Assembly: GCA_910586485.1 (NCBI GenBank)
Contig: CAJUIA010000014.1
Location: 1-64,000 of the forward strand
Direction: 5' to 3'
DNA length: 64,000 bases
DNA from: an uncultured Acetatifactor sp.
GTDB lineage: Bacteria > Bacillota > Clostridia > Lachnospirales > Lachnospiraceae
This document shows, piece by piece, positions 16,416 to 25,680 of the stretch. The position numbers were made by a program, and so were the translations under genes. How positions within the stretch are numbered: position 1 is the stretch's first letter; each line of letters opens with the position of its first letter. The notes below the pieces were generated by a model. That model searched no databases, had not been told where the DNA came from, and saw only the letters and a list, made by a program, of their open reading frames with translations.

Positions 16416-18662
16416 ATGAGCAAAGAAAAAATTTTACTGTCTATATCCATGCTGGTCTCCGGAAGAGAGGAAATGCGTAAGAGCTTGAATTCGCTGCATT
16501 ACTTTAAGGAGGCTTTTCCCTGTGAGATCATCCTGGTGGATACCGGCTGTAATCCTGAGCAACGCGCCTTGGCGGAGCGCTATGCGGATAAGATCATTGA
16601 CTTTGCCTGGTGCGGCGATTTCGCAGCAGCCCGCAATGCAGGTCTGAAGGAGGCTCGGGGAGAGTGGTTCATGTATCTGGACGACGACGAATGGTTTGAG
16701 AATCCTCAGGAGATTGTAGCCTTTTTTACCTCCAATGAACATACAAAATATAATTGTGCCTCCTATGCAGTGCGGAATTACTTTAATTTTGAAGGGACTA
16801 TGTATGATGACTCTTATCCCTCCAGGATGTGCAGGCTTGAGCCGGGAACCAGATTCATAGGAAAGATCCATGAATTCATCAGTACCTTTAAGGCACCGAA
16901 GAAGGTATTTTCCGATTTCGTTCATCACTACGGTTATGTCTACAAGGATGATGCGGAGAAGCAGAAGCATACGGAGCGCAATATCAAGCCCCTTTTGGAG
17001 ATGGCGGAGCAGTATCCCATGGATCCCAGATGGAGCGGTCAGCTGGCTCAGGAATATCATACCATTGGAAAATATGAGGAAGCCTTTGAGACCAGCAGAA
17101 AATGGCTGGAAGAGGACAGAAAGAAATATACTGAATCAGTGAATTCGCCTATCTTTATAGGGTGTCTGTATGCCTTTGCACTGATTTCCCTGGATGGCTT
17201 GAAGTGGTACGAGAAAGAGGAAGAGTGGCTGGAAAAAGCGTTGGCAGAGCCCGTGGTCAAGCTGGCTTTCATGGAGCCTACGGTGGCATTTTTCCATCTG
17301 GTGGGAGCCAGAGTATACGGCAAGCAGAAAAAGGACGAGCAATGCCGGGAGCACATGAGAAAATACATGGACAGCTACAGGCGGCTGAAGGATGACAGAC
17401 AGGCGCTGGAGCAGGGGGCAGATCTGATTGTCGCCTCGGTTTTCCAGAAGAATCTGCTCTATGGCACTGTCCTGTCGGCTATAGGATCCTTGATCCGGGT
17501 CGAGGATTACGGGCTGGCGGAGGAGGCTTTTTATGCGTTGGAATGGGAGGATAAAAAGCTGCTGAACCAGTATGAGACAGAACGGGATATTGTGGACGCA
17601 GCATGCAGTGTTGCGTTCCATCCCCTGTGGGCAAGGATCTTGCAGACGCTGGTGGCCAGAGAGGAAGGCATGAAGGAAATGCTGGTAGCATTTCTGGATG
17701 TGGAGGTGACCTATAAACGGTACTGTCAGGAGGAAAAGCTTTCCCGTCTGCGTTATCTTGTATCCTGCCTGGACTTTGACCACAGCTATATCCTTTGTTC
17801 GAAAATCTTGTGGGCAGAGCAAGATCCGGAGAGCAGCGATCAGGAAGAGCGGAGACGGCAGGTTACGGAGAAGCTTCGTCAATTATTTGAAAAGTATCCC
17901 CACGAGCTTTTGGAGATCAGGACAGAGGTGTGGAATGTACCGGAGAAGATGGGTCTTCTGCCCCTTGTTGACAGTCTGGTGAGAAACACAGACTATCTTG
18001 TCTGGAAGCATGACGTGGAAATTTGGTGCAGTGAGGCGGACTTGGCGAATATCAGCGGCTGGGATGTGCGGATCGCAGGATGGAGACAGGCGCCGGATAT
18101 TAGGTATGACTTTTTTGGAATTAAGTGTCTGGAAGGATACCTGCGTCATTATAAGGATACCGGACTGAAATTTCTGGACCTGGAAGTGCTGCTTTGGAAG
18201 TATGCGGACAGCGTGATCGAATTTTATCAACCTTATTACAGGGAGGCGGTATTTGAACAGATACCGGAAGCGTTGCCGGAGGACATCCAGTTGGCCCTGC
18301 GATTGAAGAGACTGCAGGAATACAGGGAACAGGGAAACGACTTAAAGGCACTGGAGGCTGTCAGAAAATGTCTGGGAGTTTACCCTGCGCTGGGAGAGAT
18401 CGTTGCAGATTACGCCGGAATGCTGCGGGATGATGTGAGGCGGCGGGATCAGGAGGCAGAGACGGCCAGGATGGATCTGGAAAAGATTGCTGCATCTTTG
18501 AAAAATATGGCAAAACATCGTTTGGAGCAGGGGGAGCTGCAGGCAGCGAAAGAAATCCTGGATCAGGTGTGCCAATGCGTTCCGCAGGATCAGGAAGCGA
18601 AAGCGCTTCTGAAGCAGGCAGAAAAGGATTTAAAAGAAAATTCGAAAGAAAATTCTCCGTAA
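16416..18662 (+). CDS. SunS-like family 2 glycosyltransferase with TPR region, probable flagellin glycosyltransferase
   Basis: A 748-residue protein. Residues 1-190 form a GT2 catalytic domain of the SunS/'TPR' type: ISMLVSGREEMRKSLNSL, EIILVDTG, DFAAARNAGL, and YLDDDEWFEN, where DDD is the nucleotide-sugar/metal site. The rest is helical repeats (TPR-like at about 205-240 and 680-745). Enzymes of this kind add sugars to proteins, and this one sits between two flagellin genes, so filament glycosylation is the likely role (inference). It has no clear promoter of its own; reading through the flagellin 2 terminator is probable. No terminator separates it from the flagellin 3 promoter. Confidence 0.8.
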   Translation: MSKEKILLSISMLVSGREEMRKSLNSLHYFKEAFPCEIILVDTGCNPEQRALAERYADKIIDFAWCGDFAAARNAGLKEARGEWFMYLDDDEWFENPQEIVAFFTSNEHTKYNCASYAVRNYFNFEGTMYDDSYPSRMCRLEPGTRFIGKIHEFISTFKAPKKVFSDFVHHYGYVYKDDAEKQKHTERNIKPLLEMAEQYPMDPRWSGQLAQEYHTIGKYEEAFETSRKWLEEDRKKYTESVNSPIFIGCLYAFALISLDGLKWYEKEEEWLEKALAEPVVKLAFMEPTVAFFHLVGARVYGKQKKDEQCREHMRKYMDSYRRLKDDRQALEQGADLIVASVFQKNLLYGTVLSAIGSLIRVEDYGLAEEAFYALEWEDKKLLNQYETERDIVDAACSVAFHPLWARILQTLVAREEGMKEMLVAFLDVEVTYKRYCQEEKLSRLRYLVSCLDFDHSYILCSKILWAEQDPESSDQEERRRQVTEKLRQLFEKYPHELLEIRTEVWNVPEKMGLLPLVDSLVRNTDYLVWKHDVEIWCSEADLANISGWDVRIAGWRQAPDIRYDFFGIKCLEGYLRHYKDTGLKFLDLEVLLWKYADSVIEFYQPYYREAVFEQIPEALPEDIQLALRLKRLQEYREQGNDLKALEAVRKCLGVYPALGEIVADYAGMLRDDVRRRDQEAETARMDLEKIAASLKNMAKHRLEQGELQAAKEILDQVCQCVPQDQEAKALLKQAEKDLKENSKENSP

Positions 18663-18665
18663 GGC

Positions 18666-18692
18666 TAAAGTCCGGGCGGAATTTTCCGATAT
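18666..18692 (+). promoter_or_regulatory. Sigma-D promoter of flagellin 3
   Basis: TAAA (18666-18669), 15 bases, TCCGATAT (18685-18692). The TAAA begins four bases after the stop of the preceding glycosyltransferase gene. Confidence 0.8.
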
Positions 18693-18833
18693 ATTTAACA
18701 GGTAAGGCAAGTAAGGGCTTTACAGAGCCGCCGTTTTCGGAGGGATCGCACACCCAAAGTGCGGAGGGACCGGGCAGTGGATGTGACAGGAAGTGCGAGC
18801 CTTGAACTGACATTGCCATTGAAAACTATTATG

Positions 18834-18849
18834 GCCGCAGGGAAGCGGC
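18834..18849 (+). promoter_or_regulatory. Candidate CsrA-binding hairpin in flagellin 3 leader
   Basis: GCCGC (18834-18838) and GCGGC (18845-18849) close a loop AGGGAA showing GGA. Stem and loop are conserved with flagellin 2 although the adjoining leader has changed, which supports function. Confidence 0.62.
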
Positions 18850-18875
18850 AAAACATATTCAAGGAGGAATAGACT

Positions 18876-20366
18876 ATGGTAGTACAACACAATCTTACAG
18901 CAATGAACTCTAACAGAATGCTGGGCCTGACAAGCAGTGCGCAGGCAAAGTCCACTGAGAAGCTCTCATCCGGTTACAAGATCAACCGTGCGGCAGACGA
19001 TGCAGCAGGTCTGGCTATTTCCGAGAAGATGAGGAAGCAGATCAGAGGCCTGACCCAGGCTTCCGCTAACGCACAGGACGGTATTTCCGCAGTGCAGACC
19101 GCAGAAGGTGCGCTGACAGAAGTGCATGACATGCTCCAGAGAATGAACGAGCTGGCAGTAAAGTCCGCAAACGGCACGAACTCTGATTCTGACCGTACAG
19201 CAATCCAGCAGGAGATTGACCAGCTGACCACCGAGATCGACCGTGTGGCAGAGACCACCAAGTTCAACGAGACCTATCTGTTGAAGGGTGACAAGAGCGT
19301 AGCAAAGGGGACCTCTTATTCTTACAAGACTTTCTCTGCATCAAGCGCACAGGCTGGTGCGGCAGCCTTCCAGAAGGATACCGTAAGCGGCATGTCCCTG
19401 ACCTTCTCCGCGGAGACGGCTTCTGTCGAGAACATGGATGATCTGAATGCCCTGATCAAGGCAATAAGGGATTCTGGCGTCAGCGTAACCGGTATTTCTG
19501 CTATGAAGGCAGACGGTACGGTAGACGATAAGAAATATACCCTTGCTTTGAACGGCGAGGCTGGCCAGAAATTTACTGTTACCACAACTTCCGCAGGAAA
19601 GAGTCAGTATGAATTTACTGTGTACAACACCAAGGGCGTTACGCTGGCTAAGTTCCAGGTGAGCGGTTATGCGAAGACTGCATCTGCAAACACTGAGTAT
19701 AGCGACACTGTCAACTTCAACGCTACAAAGGTTACCGGCGCGGTGACAACGGCAGCTTCTACCGCATACTATGACAAGGACGGCAACAAGATTTCTGCAA
19801 ATGATCTGGACAATTACTTTACCACGGCTTACACCGGGAAAGCATCTGTTACAGGTAAAATCAATGCTATTGCTGATGCACCCAAGGTATATGATGCGGT
19901 TGGTAATGCGACCACATTGAATAAGGATGAGGTCACCAGCATTAGAGATAAGACTGGTGCCTTGACCGTGGCCCTGCATGTAGGTGCAGATGCGACCAGC
20001 AACAACCAGATCAACTTGAATCTGGATGCTATGACAGCGAAGGGCTTGGGTGTGCATGGCCTGCAGATGGATGGAACTGACAGCAGTAAGGCTCTGGATG
20101 CCATCGAGAAGATTAAGGCTGCTATCACCAAGGTATCCGCACAGCGTTCCGAGCTGGGCGCAGTCCAGAACCGTCTGGAGCACACTATCAACAACTTGGA
20201 TAATGTTGTAGAGAACACCACCAGTGCAGAGTCCGCTATCCGCGATACGGATATGGCTTCCGAGATGGTGAAGTACTCGAACCAGAATATCCTTGCACAG
20301 GCAGGTCAGTCTATGCTGGCACAGGCAAACCAGTCCAACCAGGGCGTTCTTTCCCTTCTTGGCTAA
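18876..20366 (+). CDS. Flagellin 3
   Basis: A 496-residue flagellin closely related to flagellin 2. D0/D1 ends are intact (VVQHNLTAMNSNRMLGLTSSAQAKSTEKL at the N-terminus; QSMLAQANQSNQGVLSLLG at the C-terminus). Differences from flagellin 2 cluster in the variable domain at about residues 150-275, and the remainder is near identical. AAGGAGG precedes the ATG. Paired near-identical flagellins may be co-assembled in one filament or used alternately; the sequence does not tell which. Confidence 0.96.
   Translation: MVVQHNLTAMNSNRMLGLTSSAQAKSTEKLSSGYKINRAADDAAGLAISEKMRKQIRGLTQASANAQDGISAVQTAEGALTEVHDMLQRMNELAVKSANGTNSDSDRTAIQQEIDQLTTEIDRVAETTKFNETYLLKGDKSVAKGTSYSYKTFSASSAQAGAAAFQKDTVSGMSLTFSAETASVENMDDLNALIKAIRDSGVSVTGISAMKADGTVDDKKYTLALNGEAGQKFTVTTTSAGKSQYEFTVYNTKGVTLAKFQVSGYAKTASANTEYSDTVNFNATKVTGAVTTAASTAYYDKDGNKISANDLDNYFTTAYTGKASVTGKINAIADAPKVYDAVGNATTLNKDEVTSIRDKTGALTVALHVGADATSNNQINLNLDAMTAKGLGVHGLQMDGTDSSKALDAIEKIKAAITKVSAQRSELGAVQNRLEHTINNLDNVVENTTSAESAIRDTDMASEMVKYSNQNILAQAGQSMLAQANQSNQGVLSLLG
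19719..20311 (+). repeat. Flagellin 3'-half duplicate, copy B
   Basis: Partner of 15659-16251. The bounding differences are at 19718 and 20312. Confidence 0.8.
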
Positions 20367-20406
20367 GGCAATTTAAGAGTTCAAAAGTTCCAAAGGTAGT
20401 AAAAAA

Positions 20407-20437
20407 GCTGCCCGGCTGTGTGGCCGGGCAGCTTTTT
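20407..20437 (+). terminator. Rho-independent terminator of flagellin 3
   Basis: GCTGCCCGGC (20407-20416) pairs perfectly with GCCGGGCAGC (20423-20432) across a six-base loop, followed by five Ts. Confidence 0.9.
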
Positions 20438-20455
20438 GTAAAGGAGAAATCAGGA

Positions 20456-21322
20456 ATGAAGATTGCATTATGTAATGGGGGGCTGGGCAATCAGACCTTT
20501 CAATATATCTTTTCCCGTTTCGTGGAGCTTGAGGGCGGGGAGCCCTGCTATCTGGACAATGCTGCATTCTGTGTAAAAAATCCCTCACACAACGGTTTTG
20601 AGATTTTGAAGGTGTTTCCTCATGCCAGACCCAAGCTTCTAAGTCAACGTTTTACAGAAGATGTGTGGCAGTATATGGTAGGGCAGGGAAGGATTCCCCA
20701 GCAACTGCGGGATGCAGGAGAAGACTATGCTATGGTGGCGGAAACCGGAGATTTTCAATTTGACGGGAACGTGATATTTACTCCAACAAATCAATTTGCA
20801 CCGTGGATTGCTCATGCGAAGGGAAATATTTATTATCATGGCTATTGGATCAACAGAGAGTGGTTGAAAGACAGACATTGGGAAACACTGAGAAAGGAGC
20901 TTCAGTTTGCACCTCTTACAGATGATCGGAACAAGCGCTATGAGGCGGAGATCGAGCGGAGCAATTCGGTGGCATTGCATGTCAGGAGAGGAGATTTTTT
21001 GACATACGGCTGGGCAGCATCGACAGAGAGTTATCGGCTGGCGGTTGAAATGCTGCGGAATAAAATTACAGAGGCACATTTCTTCATTTTTTCTGATGAT
21101 CTGGCCTGGTGCAGGGAAAATTTGGGGGAATTGGGACTGAAAGCCGAAGAAGTGACCTTTGTGGAAGGGAATACAGGTATGAATAATTATCTTGATATGC
21201 AGCTGATGTCCTACTGCAAGAGCATGGCATTGGTATCTTCATCCTGTTTTTCTTATCTTGCGGCGCTGCTGAATCGAAACGAGGTCATATCAATATATAA
21301 CACGACGAATCGTCAGATTTAG
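20456..21322 (+). CDS. GT11 family glycosyltransferase (alpha-1,2-fucosyltransferase-like)
   Basis: A 288-residue enzyme. It opens with CNGGLGNQTFQYIF, the GT11 N-terminal motif, and has HVRRGDF (about residues 171-177), the conserved donor-binding motif of alpha-1,2-fucosyltransferases. Near the C-terminus the usual SSFSWW segment is replaced by SSSCFSYLAALL, so the exact sugar donor is uncertain. ATG 20456 lies nine bases after AAGGAG, just past the flagellin 3 terminator. It begins the run of glycan genes and probably adds a deoxyhexose to the flagellin glycan (inference). Confidence 0.82.
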   Translation: MKIALCNGGLGNQTFQYIFSRFVELEGGEPCYLDNAAFCVKNPSHNGFEILKVFPHARPKLLSQRFTEDVWQYMVGQGRIPQQLRDAGEDYAMVAETGDFQFDGNVIFTPTNQFAPWIAHAKGNIYYHGYWINREWLKDRHWETLRKELQFAPLTDDRNKRYEAEIERSNSVALHVRRGDFLTYGWAASTESYRLAVEMLRNKITEAHFFIFSDDLAWCRENLGELGLKAEEVTFVEGNTGMNNYLDMQLMSYCKSMALVSSSCFSYLAALLNRNEVISIYNTTNRQI

Positions 21323-21353
21323 GGGAAATGCGATTACTTTAGAGGTGGCTGAT

Positions 21354-23099
21354 ATGGAGGATGAGGTACGGATCCAACAGGAATTTGATGCATTGAAGCA
21401 ATACCTGGAGCAGCACGGGGAGGATGATGAGTTCTGGCTTAGGAAAGCGGCGCTACTGGTAGAGATCGGAGAATTCGAAGAGGCCAGGGAAATATTGGGG
21501 AGGCTGGTAAAGCAAGCGTCGGAATTAGCAGATGCCTGGTATTTGCTGGGGCGGTGCTATCTTCAAAGGAACAATCTGGAACGAGGTCTGCTGGCCTTTG
21601 CCAGGGCAGCCAGACTTTTAGACAAGACATCGGAAGACTACAGGGAGCTTGTAGAGAGTGTGCTGCAAATGGAGGGTATGCCGGAAGGCGGGGCAGATTT
21701 CTTCAGGACGTTGCTTTCCTGTGGGCGTCATACCTTTATCTTTGTGGTTCCGATGGAATTTCAGCGAGTGATGATGCAGCGTTATCAAAACATGGCCATT
21801 GCTTTGAATGATCTGGGACAGGAGGTTATCTTTGTGAATTCCCGGTATCAGGGTATGGCGATTCCTGAGGATATGGGCGAACAGGAGCTGCTGGAGCGGA
21901 TGCTGCAGGAGAGAAAACAGGATGATGAGATCATTCTGTATCATCTGTGTGCGCATAATAAGGCACAGGATATTTTATTAAGATTTCTGGGAGAGAGTTA
22001 TCCTAATGCCGTTTTCTTTGTGGCAGTGCCGGACTATTGTGGGACGCTCCTGAGCTTATGTGAGTCCCACACTGTTATTTGCGATATAGCGGATGATAAT
22101 TCTGATTTTGAAAGTGCGTTCTGGACTTCGGAAGGAAGGTATCAGTGTGAACAGGTCGTTGCAGGAAGTAGCTTTGCAGTGACGGTAAGCAGTGCTGCTC
22201 TATTTTGCAGAGAGTATCTTCTGGAACATATTTCCGGCACTTATCTCATACCAAACGGTGTGGATCAGGAGGAAATGTTTTCGGATCAGGAAGAAGAACC
22301 GGAAGATATTTCCGGCATTCCGCATCCAAGGATTGGCTATGTGGGCGCTGTTTATCAACGGTTTGACCGGGAGCTCCTTTACCGTCTTGCGAAAGAGAGG
22401 CCTGACTGGTCTTTTGTAGTGGTGGGACCGGTGGAAGATGAATGGATTACAGAGAAGTATTCGAACATCTACCTGTTGGGCGGACGGCCCCATTGGATGC
22501 TGGCAAAATACTATAAAAGCTTTGACGCAGCGCTGATCCCTTATAAAGATAATGCGAAAATGAGCCTGTCCTGCGACCCGGTAAAGCTATATGAGCATAT
22601 ATGCTGTAACTTGCCTACAGTTACCAGTTATTTGCCTGATACCTATCTTGGAAAGCCTCTCACATGGCATGGTAATACGGCAGATACCGTGCAGATGGAG
22701 TTGGAGCGTATTCTGTCAGAAAAGCCGGAGCTTACAAGGCTTCAGCGATCGGACTTTCTGTTTCAGAATTCCTGGCTGGCGCGGTGCGTAATGCTGATCC
22801 GCATTGCGGAAAAGAGAGAGGCTGAAACGGATCGGCCGGAGTATACACTGAGACGATTACAGCAGAAGTTTGAAGAGCACAGAGCGGAGCACCTTAACAT
22901 GGAGCGGCTGTACGCTTTGAGTCATGTAAGGGACAGTTTTGCGATCTTTGAGCAGTGTTATGCACAGATCGTCAAGGGTCAGGAAATCTCCTTTGACAGG
23001 GATATGCAGGAGCGTCTGCTGGAAATAAAGGCAGGCAGGAATTCGAACAGTTTCTGCGTAAAATATTGTCAGGTTAATGAAAAACGGAAGAGAAGCTGA
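21354..23099 (+). CDS. TPR-containing GT-B glycosyltransferase (group 1 type)
   Basis: A 581-residue protein. Residues about 1-105 form two or three TPR-like helix pairs (AREILGRLVKQASELADAWYLLGRCYLQRNNLERGLLAFARAARLL). The rest resembles a GT-B enzyme: VIFVNSRYQG, a mid-domain YLIPNGVDQEEMF (typical of group 1 transferases), GYVGAVYQRFDRELLYRLAKERPDWSFVVVGP, and YKDNAKMSLSCDPVKLYEHICCNLPTV as the nucleotide-sugar site. AGAGGTG is six bases before the ATG. It likely extends a flagellin or surface glycan; donor unknown. Confidence 0.8.
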   Translation: MEDEVRIQQEFDALKQYLEQHGEDDEFWLRKAALLVEIGEFEEAREILGRLVKQASELADAWYLLGRCYLQRNNLERGLLAFARAARLLDKTSEDYRELVESVLQMEGMPEGGADFFRTLLSCGRHTFIFVVPMEFQRVMMQRYQNMAIALNDLGQEVIFVNSRYQGMAIPEDMGEQELLERMLQERKQDDEIILYHLCAHNKAQDILLRFLGESYPNAVFFVAVPDYCGTLLSLCESHTVICDIADDNSDFESAFWTSEGRYQCEQVVAGSSFAVTVSSAALFCREYLLEHISGTYLIPNGVDQEEMFSDQEEEPEDISGIPHPRIGYVGAVYQRFDRELLYRLAKERPDWSFVVVGPVEDEWITEKYSNIYLLGGRPHWMLAKYYKSFDAALIPYKDNAKMSLSCDPVKLYEHICCNLPTVTSYLPDTYLGKPLTWHGNTADTVQMELERILSEKPELTRLQRSDFLFQNSWLARCVMLIRIAEKREAETDRPEYTLRRLQQKFEEHRAEHLNMERLYALSHVRDSFAIFEQCYAQIVKGQEISFDRDMQERLLEIKAGRNSNSFCVKYCQVNEKRKRS

Positions 23100-23132
23100 T
23101 ATATATTTTGGCATTTTATGAGGGAGTGAACT

Positions 23133-24755
23133 ATGGGGAATATAGATATGATGGAACAGGATAAGATATATGGCATACTGGATATCCTTCAGACAATGCA
23201 GGATGCGGTAAAGCAGATGTTACCGGCATATATGTCAGGTAATATGTGGGAATTTGAAGCTCTGGGGAGGGATATTTCCGATGCGCTTACCGCAGTGCAG
23301 GGCGTTGCGGCGCAGGAGAACGGAGATGATGCCTGCAGTCGTCTGAGCAAGGCGTGTATCTGTGCGGCGGAGTCTCTTAAGGGTATCCGGCAGCTTGTGC
23401 AGCGTGATCCGGAGGAAGCAGCATGGAAGCTGGAGTGTGAGCTGCTTATGATTCTGGAGAATATGGCGTTGGAGTTTTACTATTGGGAACTGGTGTGCGG
23501 CCATCCGGAGAGGATGGAGGAGTTCCGCCGGCAAATCATGAGAACAGGATATTTTTACAGACTGGAACAGCCTGCGGAGGAGCGGGAATACACCTGTGAT
23601 CTGTCTTTATGGGTAGTAGCATACAACCATCTGGATGTTACAAAAAGCTGTGTACAGAATGTTCTGCGGAACCTGCCCAGCGGCATTACTTATGAACTGA
23701 TTCTCTATAATCATGGTTCGGATGACGGCACCAGAGAGTTTTTTGAGAGTATAGAGGGAGCGCATGTGGTCAATGCGGCCATCAATCATGCGTTTAATCC
23801 CATGGCAAACCGGGCTATGAAGGGAAAATACAGTCTGTATATCAGCAACGATGTCTTTATAGGGGAAAATGCCATTGACAATATGTACCGGGCGTTCATG
23901 GAACATGACGATTATGGCTGGATCGTCCCTTCTACTCCTAATGTCAGTAATTTGCAGACTATCTATGTCAATTATAATGATGTGGAAGGTTTTCTGGCTT
24001 TTGTACATCGCAATAATATTTATGATGAAAGGCGGCATGAGGTGCGGACAAGACTCTGCAATCCGCTCTATATGCTGCGGACAGATGATTATTGCCGATT
24101 TCAGTTGGAATTTTATGAGCAAATGTACGGCGTGAAAAACGTCTCTTCTTTTCCAGACGACAAGATATCACTTTGGATGCGGCGGCATGGATACAAAAAT
24201 ATATTGGCAAAGGATGCTTACTGTCATCATGTGGGCTCCGTAACCCACAGGCATGATTTTGATTCTGAGAAAAGGCAGATTGAATTCTACAATGCGGGAA
24301 GGAAGAAGTTCCAGGAGGATTTCGGAGTGGATCCATGGGGAACAGGTGCCTATTACAGTCCTGAGCTTTTCAATGTGTGGCAGCTGCCCCGAATAGAACA
24401 GGCTTCCGTGTTAGGGATCAACTGTGGACTTGGAAGCAACTCCCTGAAGGTAAGGGAGCTCTTGAAGGAAATGGGAGCAAAAGTGGGCGTATTGTATAAC
24501 GCTGTACAGGAAGAATGTTGGTTACAGGATTTGAAAGGTATATCCGATGTGGCTTTTGTGTTTGAGGAACTCAGGGAAATCGGGGAAAAGACAGGCAGAG
24601 CGGGATTTGATTTTATCGTGTTGGAGGGTTCGCTGAGGGGGTGTACATCGAAAGATTATCTCGTCGAACTGGACAAGGCGGGAATCGGATATAGAGAGAT
24701 AGCCTTTCTGGATGAAAAAGGAAATTGGCATATAGTAAGGGGAAATAACGGATGA
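23133..24755 (+). CDS. Family 2 glycosyltransferase
   Basis: A 540-residue protein with an unassigned helical N-terminus (about 1-145). The GT2 domain (about 150-400) shows LWVVAYNHLDVTKSCVQNVL, YELILYNHGSDDGTREFF, and SLYISNDVFIGENAIDNMYRAF, where SND takes the place of the DXD motif. The C-terminal 120 residues (VLGINCGLGSNSLKVRELLKEMGAKVGVLYN onward) look like a degenerate methyltransferase-type Rossmann fold. It overlaps the next gene by four bases (ATGA), so they are translationally coupled. A role in glycan assembly is inferred from context. Confidence 0.78.
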   Translation: MGNIDMMEQDKIYGILDILQTMQDAVKQMLPAYMSGNMWEFEALGRDISDALTAVQGVAAQENGDDACSRLSKACICAAESLKGIRQLVQRDPEEAAWKLECELLMILENMALEFYYWELVCGHPERMEEFRRQIMRTGYFYRLEQPAEEREYTCDLSLWVVAYNHLDVTKSCVQNVLRNLPSGITYELILYNHGSDDGTREFFESIEGAHVVNAAINHAFNPMANRAMKGKYSLYISNDVFIGENAIDNMYRAFMEHDDYGWIVPSTPNVSNLQTIYVNYNDVEGFLAFVHRNNIYDERRHEVRTRLCNPLYMLRTDDYCRFQLEFYEQMYGVKNVSSFPDDKISLWMRRHGYKNILAKDAYCHHVGSVTHRHDFDSEKRQIEFYNAGRKKFQEDFGVDPWGTGAYYSPELFNVWQLPRIEQASVLGINCGLGSNSLKVRELLKEMGAKVGVLYNAVQEECWLQDLKGISDVAFVFEELREIGEKTGRAGFDFIVLEGSLRGCTSKDYLVELDKAGIGYREIAFLDEKGNWHIVRGNNG

Positions 24756-25648
24756 CGGAAAACGTGAAAAAGATTTTGATCACCGGTTCCACCGGATTTG
24801 TAGGCAGGAATGTAAAAGAATATCTGGAAAAGAATCCGATATACAAGGTATATGCTCCCGTCAGCAGAGAACTGGACTGTTTAGATGAGACGGCAGTGCA
24901 AAAATATCTGGAAGAGAATCGGTTTGATTATGTGCTTCATTTTGCGGTATATGGGGACGGGATAGATAAGAGTAAAGACGGTACAAAGATGCTGGAATAT
25001 AATCTGCGAATGTTCCTGAATTTCTGGAAATGCAGCAGTCTTTACGGAAAAATGTACTACAGTGGCTCCGGTGCGGAGTATGACAAGCGCTATGATATTG
25101 TAAGCGCAAAGGAGGGGGAAATCGGGCGGACGATTCCTGCGGATCAATACGGTCTGATGAAATATACCGTTGGGCAGATGATAGAAGCCAGTGAGAACAT
25201 TTACAATTTCAGGCTGTTTGGCATATTTGGGAAGTATGAGTATTATCCTGTGAGGTTCATATCAAATATCTGTTGTAAGGCAATCAAAGGACTGCCTTTT
25301 TCCATGCGGCAGAATGTATATTTTGATTATCTGTGGGTGGACGATTTTTGCAGGATGCTGGAATTTTTTCTGTCTCATGAACCAAAATACCATACCTACA
25401 ATATGGTAGCGGGAGATAAGATCAGCCTGCGGGAGATATGTGATATTGTCAATCAAATCTCCACCAGGGAAATGCCGGTCTATATATGCCGGGAGGGGCT
25501 GGGTAGAGAATATACGGCGTCTAACGAGAGGTTTCTGGAAGAATGTCCGGATTTCACTTACACAGCAAAGGAGACCGCAGTCCGGGAGTTGTATGACTGG
25601 TACAGGGAACGGGAGGATTTGATAGATATTTATCAGATGCTTTATTGA
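24752..25648 (+). CDS. Extended SDR NAD-dependent epimerase/dehydratase
   Basis: A 298-residue sugar-nucleotide enzyme. It shows the NAD-binding GxxGxxG (ITGSTGFVGR, residues 9-18), YVLHFAVYG, and YSGSGAEYD ahead of the catalytic YGLMK (YxxxK). Length fits the family. Substrate is not evident. It is coupled to the preceding glycosyltransferase and precedes the ThDP enzyme. If the ThDP enzyme makes a two-carbon-branched keto sugar, this could be the reductase that follows, as YerF does in the yersiniose pathway (inference). Confidence 0.78.
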   Translation: MTENVKKILITGSTGFVGRNVKEYLEKNPIYKVYAPVSRELDCLDETAVQKYLEENRFDYVLHFAVYGDGIDKSKDGTKMLEYNLRMFLNFWKCSSLYGKMYYSGSGAEYDKRYDIVSAKEGEIGRTIPADQYGLMKYTVGQMIEASENIYNFRLFGIFGKYEYYPVRFISNICCKAIKGLPFSMRQNVYFDYLWVDDFCRMLEFFLSHEPKYHTYNMVAGDKISLREICDIVNQISTREMPVYICREGLGREYTASNERFLEECPDFTYTAKETAVRELYDWYREREDLIDIYQMLY

Positions 25649-25680
25649 CAGTAAGAACAATTTTAGCGGAGGATGGACAA

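Noticed and set aside
25645..25680. TTG start for the ThDP enzyme
   Set aside because: It overlaps the preceding stop and lacks a ribosome site, while GTG 25681 has GGAGGA at seven bases.
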